In this document: positions 5,749 to 8,643 of the stretch, piece by piece
Numbering within the stretch: position 1 is the first letter of the stretch
Layout of the letters: each line of letters opens with the position of its first letter
Assembly: GCA_017608995.1 (NCBI GenBank)
Contig: JAFCEU010000025.1
Span: 1 to 8,643 of the forward strand
Direction of reading: 5' to 3'
DNA: 8,643 nucleotides
DNA from: Candidatus Iainarchaeum sp.
GTDB taxonomy: Archaea > Iainarchaeota > Iainarchaeia > Iainarchaeales > DTGL01
Notes under the pieces: generated by a model
Database searches by the model: none
The model's input: only the letters and a program-made list of their open reading frames with translations
What the model was told of the DNA's origin: nothing
Made by a program: the position numbers and the translations under genes

Positions 5749-6582
5749 ATGCTCTTTGAGGAGCTTAGGTTTGCGATTGTTCTAATAGGGGCATTAGCAG
5801 CAAGCTACACAGATCTAAAAACAGGTCTCATTTACGATAAGATTACCTATCCTATGATTGCACTAGGTATTATTTTTTCGCTTACCGATTTTATGATTGA
5901 AAAAAACCCCGTTTACCTGATTTTCCCTGCCGCTGTATTTATTCTTTCCTATGCGCTCTATTTCTTTGGAAAACTCGGCGGTGGCGATGTAAAAATATTT
6001 TTAGGCATAGCATTGCTTTTGCCCTATTATAAAGGCAAACCATTCTTTTTGAGCATGCTGCTAATGGCTGCGTTAGCAAGCGTTATGGCAATCTCTATTT
6101 TTTATTTAATCAAATTTTTCAAGATGAAAAAGAGGCCAAAGATTAGGCTTAGCAAAGATGTTGTTGAATGCCTATTTTTAGGCATTGTTCTGCTGCTTTA
6201 CTTTGCAATCCTTTCCTATTTAGGCATCATGGAGCCATTGATAGCATTGCTTTTCTTCATTCCATTGCTCTTTGCACTCATTTTTTTAGCACTAAGGAAG
6301 CAAATCCAGGGTGAGTTCTTCCTTAGATGGCTTAGCGTTGATGAGCTCGAAGAAGACGAGATTATTGCAAAGGATTTTTTGGATAAGGAAACGCTGAGCA
6401 GAATTGGTGCAACATTTAAGGGCATAATCACAGAAAAAGACAAGAAAAAGCTTAAACGCTTGGGCATAAAGAGGGTTCCAGTTTACAGGGATTTGCCGCC
6501 ATTTGCGCCATTTATTTTGCTAGGCACAATTATCGCCTACTTCTGGCCAGATTTTTTCTTGCGCCTTTTTTCCGGGATTTAA
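5749..6582 (+). CDS. prepilin/prearchaellin peptidase, A24 family
   Basis: Membrane aspartic protease that removes the short class III signal peptides of archaeal pilins or archaellins on the cytoplasmic side. The 277-residue protein is mostly hydrophobic. The two catalytic aspartates are visible: D22 in YTDLKTGLI, next to the first membrane helix, and D80 in the GGGDVK motif. About six to eight membrane segments can be picked out (for example about 5-20, 33-48, 55-73, 97-122, 140-160, 163-182 and 258-275). A charged cytosolic stretch (about 186-250, with WLSVDELEEDEII and KRLGIKRVPV) precedes PPFAPFILLG and the last helix, as in archaeal A24 enzymes with the Arc_PepC-type C-terminus. AGGTGA at 5739-5744 overlaps the srp54 TGA. 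No pilin or archaellin genes are in the window, so the substrate is unknown. Confidence 0.88.
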   Translation: MLFEELRFAIVLIGALAASYTDLKTGLIYDKITYPMIALGIIFSLTDFMIEKNPVYLIFPAAVFILSYALYFFGKLGGGDVKIFLGIALLLPYYKGKPFFLSMLLMAALASVMAISIFYLIKFFKMKKRPKIRLSKDVVECLFLGIVLLLYFAILSYLGIMEPLIALLFFIPLLFALIFLALRKQIQGEFFLRWLSVDELEEDEIIAKDFLDKETLSRIGATFKGIITEKDKKKLKRLGIKRVPVYRDLPPFAPFILLGTIIAYFWPDFFLRLFSGI

Positions 6583-6886
6583 CCTTTTTCCCTATTTTTC
6601 TCGTATAATTGCATTCTAAGCACGTTACTTTTATTATGTGCTTGCTTACTCTTATCTTCGCGTTTACGCCAGCTTTCAGAAACGCATTGCATTTTTTACA
6701 GAATTTTTGTTTAAGTTCGAAAGGAATTCTCACATTATAGCGCATAGCTATTTTCCTTGCAAGCTCAATATAGCGCTTGCTTCTTTCCGGATGCTTCTTA
6801 AAGTTTCTCTCAGCTAACTCAAATAGCCTGTATATTCTCTCAAGCGCTATTTTTTTCACAACCAGTTTCATTATTGCTTTGGCCAT
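6530..6886 (-). CDS. rnp4: RNase P protein component 4 (Rpp21/Rpr2 family)
   Basis: Protein subunit of archaeal RNase P, which removes the 5' leader of precursor tRNAs together with the catalytic RNA. The protein has 118 residues. N-terminal helices contain IALERIYRLFELAERN and a KRYIELARKIAMRYNVRIP segment. A zinc ribbon follows with C63/C66 in FCKKC and C89/C92 in CLEC, and the conserved AGVNAKIRV lies between the Cys pairs. The end, from about residue 95, is strongly basic. I chose ATG 6886 because AAGGTG (6897-6892) precedes it at normal spacing; an upstream in-frame ATG at 6907 would add seven residues inside the NUDIX gene. It overlaps the NUDIX gene by 16 bases, and its last 53 bases overlap the convergent peptidase gene. 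No terminator is seen beyond its TAA. Confidence 0.93.
   Translation of the reverse strand: MAKAIMKLVVKKIALERIYRLFELAERNFKKHPERSKRYIELARKIAMRYNVRIPFELKQKFCKKCNAFLKAGVNAKIRVSKHIIKVTCLECNYTRKIGKKVKSRKKGARKNLARSRR
6583..6600 (+). terminator. T-rich terminator after the prepilin peptidase gene
   Basis: Directly after the peptidase stop come two T5 runs (CCTTTTTCCCTATTTTTC), a typical archaeal intrinsic terminator pattern without a hairpin. It lies inside the coding region of the opposing RNase P gene, so the plus-strand transcript would overlap that mRNA at its 3' end. Confidence 0.45.
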
Positions 6887-7404
6887 TTTTGCACCTTCAT
6901 ACACCAATAAAATAACTCCTTAAACCACGGCGTAAATTTTGCGCGCTTTTTTATCATCTCATTTATTTCTTCGCGAGAAAAAAACCTGCCAGCAAAACTC
7001 TCTTCATTCTCCTTTACCGGCCCATCATAAACACAGAACCATAGCTCAACAAGTTCGCGATCGTAGTCAGCATGCACCATTTTTGTTTCAAGAACTTTCT
7101 CAAGCTTCTTTATTTGCTTTTCATCCACACTAAGCTCTTCTTTCAGGCCACGCAGTGCCGCTTGCCTGTAGCTTTCATTCGGCTTTAAATGTTCACCAAC
7201 GTCTTCCCAGTGCTCAGGATAGAACTCCTTGTACTTAGCACGCTTCTTCAGGAAGAGCTTACCTTGAGAATTGAAAAGCCACACATGAACGCCTTTATGC
7301 CATAACCCAACATTATGTATGTAGCTCCTTTTCGCTCTGCCACGGTAGTAACCTGCCGAGCTAAAGTACTCAAGCTCCTCGTTTTCCTCTTCACTTTCTC
7401 GCAT
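6871..7404 (-). CDS. NUDIX-fold hydrolase with a degenerate NUDIX box
   Basis: A 177-residue protein of the NUDIX superfamily, closest in pattern to the IPP-isomerase/YfcD-like group (HVWLFNSQGKLFLKKRAKYKEFYPEHWEDVGEH lead-in, about residues 40-72). NUDIX enzymes cleave nucleoside diphosphates linked to another group, using metal held by the box GX5EX7REUXEEXGU. Here the box spans 71-93: E77, R85, E89 and E90 are kept, but the first Gly is E71, the Glu after Arg is G86 and the late Gly is S92. The loss at 86 affects a position that is a metal ligand in MutT. The substrate cannot be predicted. ATG 7404 has AGAGGTTG upstream and overlaps the GNAT gene by 14 bases. Confidence 0.8.
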   Translation of the reverse strand: MRESEEENEELEYFSSAGYYRGRAKRSYIHNVGLWHKGVHVWLFNSQGKLFLKKRAKYKEFYPEHWEDVGEHLKPNESYRQAALRGLKEELSVDEKQIKKLEKVLETKMVHADYDRELVELWFCVYDGPVKENEESFAGRFFSREEINEMIKKRAKFTPWFKELFYWCMKVQKWPKQ

Positions 7405-7873
7405 TCTTCAACCTCTTTTCCAATACCATCCAGCCCGTTTCCTTAAAGCCATGCTTCTTGTAAAAATTAAAAGCCCTGGATTCCTTATGCGAGCTGAGCA
7501 CAACCGCTGCAAAGCCATTGCTTTTCATCTCTTCTACAAACATTTCCAAAGCTTTGCTACCTATTCCCTTATTTTGATACTTAGAATCTATCGCAAACTC
7601 TTCTATAAAGCACCTTCGCCCATCAAAATAGTAATAGTCTGAGCCAAGAATGAAACCCACGCGCTCGCCTTTATATTTTATAAGAAAGCAAGTCTCTGAA
7701 CCATATTTTAAAGCCTCCTTTACTCTTATTAATGCCGTTCTCTGAGTCCAAAGCTCATTGTAAGGCTCTTTAATAAATTCCTTTTTTAGCACGCGCACAA
7801 TAAAAGGAAAGTCTTTCTTAGTTATTCTCTCAAGTGCTACTTCTTCGCTCTTTCCAGATATATTTTTCCTCAT
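7391..7873 (-). CDS. GNAT-family N-acetyltransferase
   Basis: A 160-residue protein with a single GNAT fold, the acetyl-CoA-dependent acetyltransferase family that acts on protein N-termini, lysines, polyamines or small molecules. The acetyl-CoA site is the segment EEFAIDSKYQNKGIGSKAL (about 91-109), with the pyrophosphate-binding Q/RxxGxG pattern as QNKGIG at 100-105. The usual C-terminal motif is ESRAFNFYKKHGFKETG (131-147). The N-terminal half (VALERITKKDFPFIVRVLKKEF) matches the common GNAT start. The substrate is not identifiable. The ATG at 7873 lies only 10 bases beyond the tRNA-Gly 3' end, and no GGTG-type ribosome binding site fits in that gap, unlike its neighbours. It starts a three-gene overlapping run with the NUDIX and RNase P genes. 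Confidence 0.85.
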   Translation of the reverse strand: MRKNISGKSEEVALERITKKDFPFIVRVLKKEFIKEPYNELWTQRTALIRVKEALKYGSETCFLIKYKGERVGFILGSDYYYFDGRRCFIEEFAIDSKYQNKGIGSKALEMFVEEMKSNGFAAVVLSSHKESRAFNFYKKHGFKETGWMVLEKRLKNARK

Positions 7874-7883
7874 AAGTATTAAA

Positions 7884-7954
7884 TGCGACCGCCGGGATTT
7901 GAACCCGGGCTGAGAGCTTGGAAGGCTCTTGTGCTGCCACTACACCACGGTCGC
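7884..7954 (-). tRNA. tRNA-Gly (anticodon UCC)
   Basis: The complement folds as a full 71-base cloverleaf. The acceptor GCGACCG pairs with CGGTCGC, the D stem is GTGT/GCAC (last pair T-G), and the D loop AGTGGCA contains GG. The anticodon stem is AGAGC/GCTCT with loop CTTCCAA, giving anticodon TCC, which reads GGA glycine codons. The variable loop has four bases, and the T stem CCGGG/CCCGG carries a TTCAAAT loop. The discriminator base is A and CCA is not encoded, so it must be added after transcription. There is no intron. No T5 run follows the 3' end, so transcription may continue into the GNAT gene. Confidence 0.96.
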
Positions 7955-7960
7955 TCAAAC

Positions 7961-7970
7961 CTATATAATT
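7961..7970 (+). promoter_or_regulatory. candidate TATA box for thymidylate kinase
   Basis: CTATATAATT is a good archaeal TATA match on the plus strand and would start transcription near 7990, giving a leader of about 35-40 bases before ATG 8028. A weaker alternative is TTTAAATT at 7988-7995, which would give a leader of about 10 bases. The 73 bases between the divergent tRNA and tmk must hold promoters for both directions. Confidence 0.4.
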
Positions 7971-7979
7971 AATTCTATA
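7971..7979 (-). promoter_or_regulatory. probable TATA element for tRNA-Gly and the downstream operon
   Basis: On the minus strand TATAGAATT lies at about -25 to -17 relative to the first base of the mature tRNA. A second AT-rich element at 7961-7970 is too close to serve this tRNA. If used, initiation would fall at or within a few bases of the tRNA 5' end, leaving little or no leader for RNase P to remove. The match to the archaeal TATA consensus is moderate. Confidence 0.4.
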
Positions 7980-8027
7980 GCTTTCGTTTAAATTCATTTT
8001 CATCCTAGTTTTAAAAGGGGGCTTTGG

Positions 8028-8642
8028 ATGGCTGGCAAGTTTATAGTTTTTGAGGGCCTTGATGGCTGTGGCAAAGGCACAATGCTTTCTCTAACAGCAA
8101 AATGGCTCTTTTCCTCTACAAACTACGATAAAATTCTTCTCACAAGAGAACCAACATATTCTGGCACCGGGAGGCAAATAAGGAGGATACTTCGCTCGGA
8201 TAGAGACCCTTTAGATAAAGCAAAACTTATGCTTACACTTTACCTGGAAGATCGCAAGGAGCATCTTGAGAAGGTAATAAAACCTGCTTTGCAAATAGGT
8301 TCTATTGTGTTGTGTGATCGCTATAAATATTCAACCATGTGCTACCAGCATGCGCAAGGAATTCCGCTGGAAAAAACCATTGCTTTACACGAAAAGATGC
8401 TAGTGCCGGATCTAACGCTAATTTTAGATGTAGATGTAAATACTGCATGGCAACGCATAAATGCGGACCGCAAAGTTAAGGAAAAGTTTGAGAGCGAAGC
8501 GTTCCTTGAGGAAATAAGGCAAAATTATTTAAGGTTGCCAGCACTTCTTCCAAAAGAGAACATAAAAATAATTGATGCTTCTGGTTCTATAGATGAAACC
8601 TTTGCAAAGGTAAAGCGCGAAATAAGCAAGGTTCTAAAGTAA
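8028..8642 (+). CDS. tmk: thymidylate kinase (dTMP kinase)
   Basis: Cytosolic enzyme that phosphorylates dTMP to dTDP with ATP, an essential step of dTTP synthesis. The 204-residue length is normal. The P-loop is FEGLDGCGKGT (residues 8-18), the conserved TREP is at 39-42, and the thymidylate-kinase motif DRYKYST with following YQ is at 97-107. The sequence DLTLILDVDVNTAWQRI fits the family's strand before the lid region, and the lid (about 146-157) has Arg and Lys. The P-loop has Gly-Thr after Lys where many relatives have Ser-Thr or Thr-Thr, but TREP and DRYxxST point to dTMP rather than another nucleotide. GGGGG at 8017-8021 precedes ATG 8028 by six bases. The gene ends one base before the window edge. 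Confidence 0.93.
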   Translation: MAGKFIVFEGLDGCGKGTMLSLTAKWLFSSTNYDKILLTREPTYSGTGRQIRRILRSDRDPLDKAKLMLTLYLEDRKEHLEKVIKPALQIGSIVLCDRYKYSTMCYQHAQGIPLEKTIALHEKMLVPDLTLILDVDVNTAWQRINADRKVKEKFESEAFLEEIRQNYLRLPALLPKENIKIIDASGSIDETFAKVKREISKVLK

Positions 8643-8643
8643 A

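Noticed and set aside
6871..7404. NUDIX protein as a true isopentenyl-diphosphate isomerase
   Set aside because: The lead-in resembles that group, but the characteristic catalytic Cys region of type I isomerases is not seen.
7391..7873. GNAT gene as an aminoglycoside-resistance acetyltransferase
   Set aside because: Only the general acetyl-CoA motifs are visible; there is no specific signature or resistance context.
8028..8642. Adenylate kinase rather than thymidylate kinase, from the GKGT P-loop
   Set aside because: TREP and DRYxxST are thymidylate-kinase motifs, and no adenylate-kinase lid pattern is present.
1..8643. CRISPR array, transposon ends, integrase sites or defence system
   Set aside because: No regularly spaced direct repeats, transposase-like frames or defence genes were found; the only tRNA has no adjacent repeat of its 3' end that I can see in the window.

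Overview
The window is archaeal. It carries ribosomal proteins S19e, L39e, L31e and L18a(LX), the initiation/anti-association factor aIF6, prefoldin alpha, a PDCD5/TFAR19-type protein, archaeal-type FtsY and SRP54, and an Rpp21-type RNase P protein. The genes are AT-rich and tightly packed, and most are preceded by a GGTG-type ribosome binding site that often overlaps the previous stop codon. Compact spacing, small proteins and divergent ribosomal proteins with charged tails would suit a small-genome (DPANN-like) lineage, but that placement is inference and a taxon cannot be read from the sequence.

Plus strand, left part (1-4341): a possible 3' end of an upstream gene (2-115), then rps19e, PDCD5, rpl39e, rpl31e, eif6, rpl18a/rplX, pfdA and ftsY in one unbroken same-strand run. 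Gaps are about 0-20 bases, so this is almost certainly one operon. It is a recognisable variant of the conserved archaeal translation/secretion cluster. A T-rich stretch and a TATA box follow ftsY, and srp54 (4407-5744) seems to have its own promoter. A membrane aspartic prepilin peptidase (5749-6582) follows srp54 by 4 bases. The genes join protein synthesis (ribosome, tunnel-exit proteins L39e and L31e, aIF6) to nascent-chain handling (prefoldin) and to targeting and signal-peptide processing (SRP54, FtsY, prepilin peptidase).

Minus strand, right part (7954 down to 6530): tRNA-Gly(UCC), then a GNAT acetyltransferase starting 10 bases after the tRNA, a NUDIX-fold protein overlapping it by 14 bases, and RNase P component 4 overlapping that by 16 bases. 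The RNase P gene also overlaps the 3' end of the convergent prepilin peptidase gene by 53 bases. A tRNA and an RNase P subunit therefore appear to share one transcript.

Plus strand, right end (8028-8642): thymidylate kinase, divergent from the tRNA across a 73-base intergenic region holding promoter-like AT-rich elements.

No CRISPR array, insertion sequence, rRNA, integrase or obvious foreign gene was seen, and no gene-free stretch exceeds 300 bases. Most of the window is well-known core machinery. The unusual points are the arrangement of the tRNA/RNase P operon, the long Lys/Glu tails on two ribosomal proteins, the variant GTPase motifs of SRP54 and the degenerate NUDIX box.
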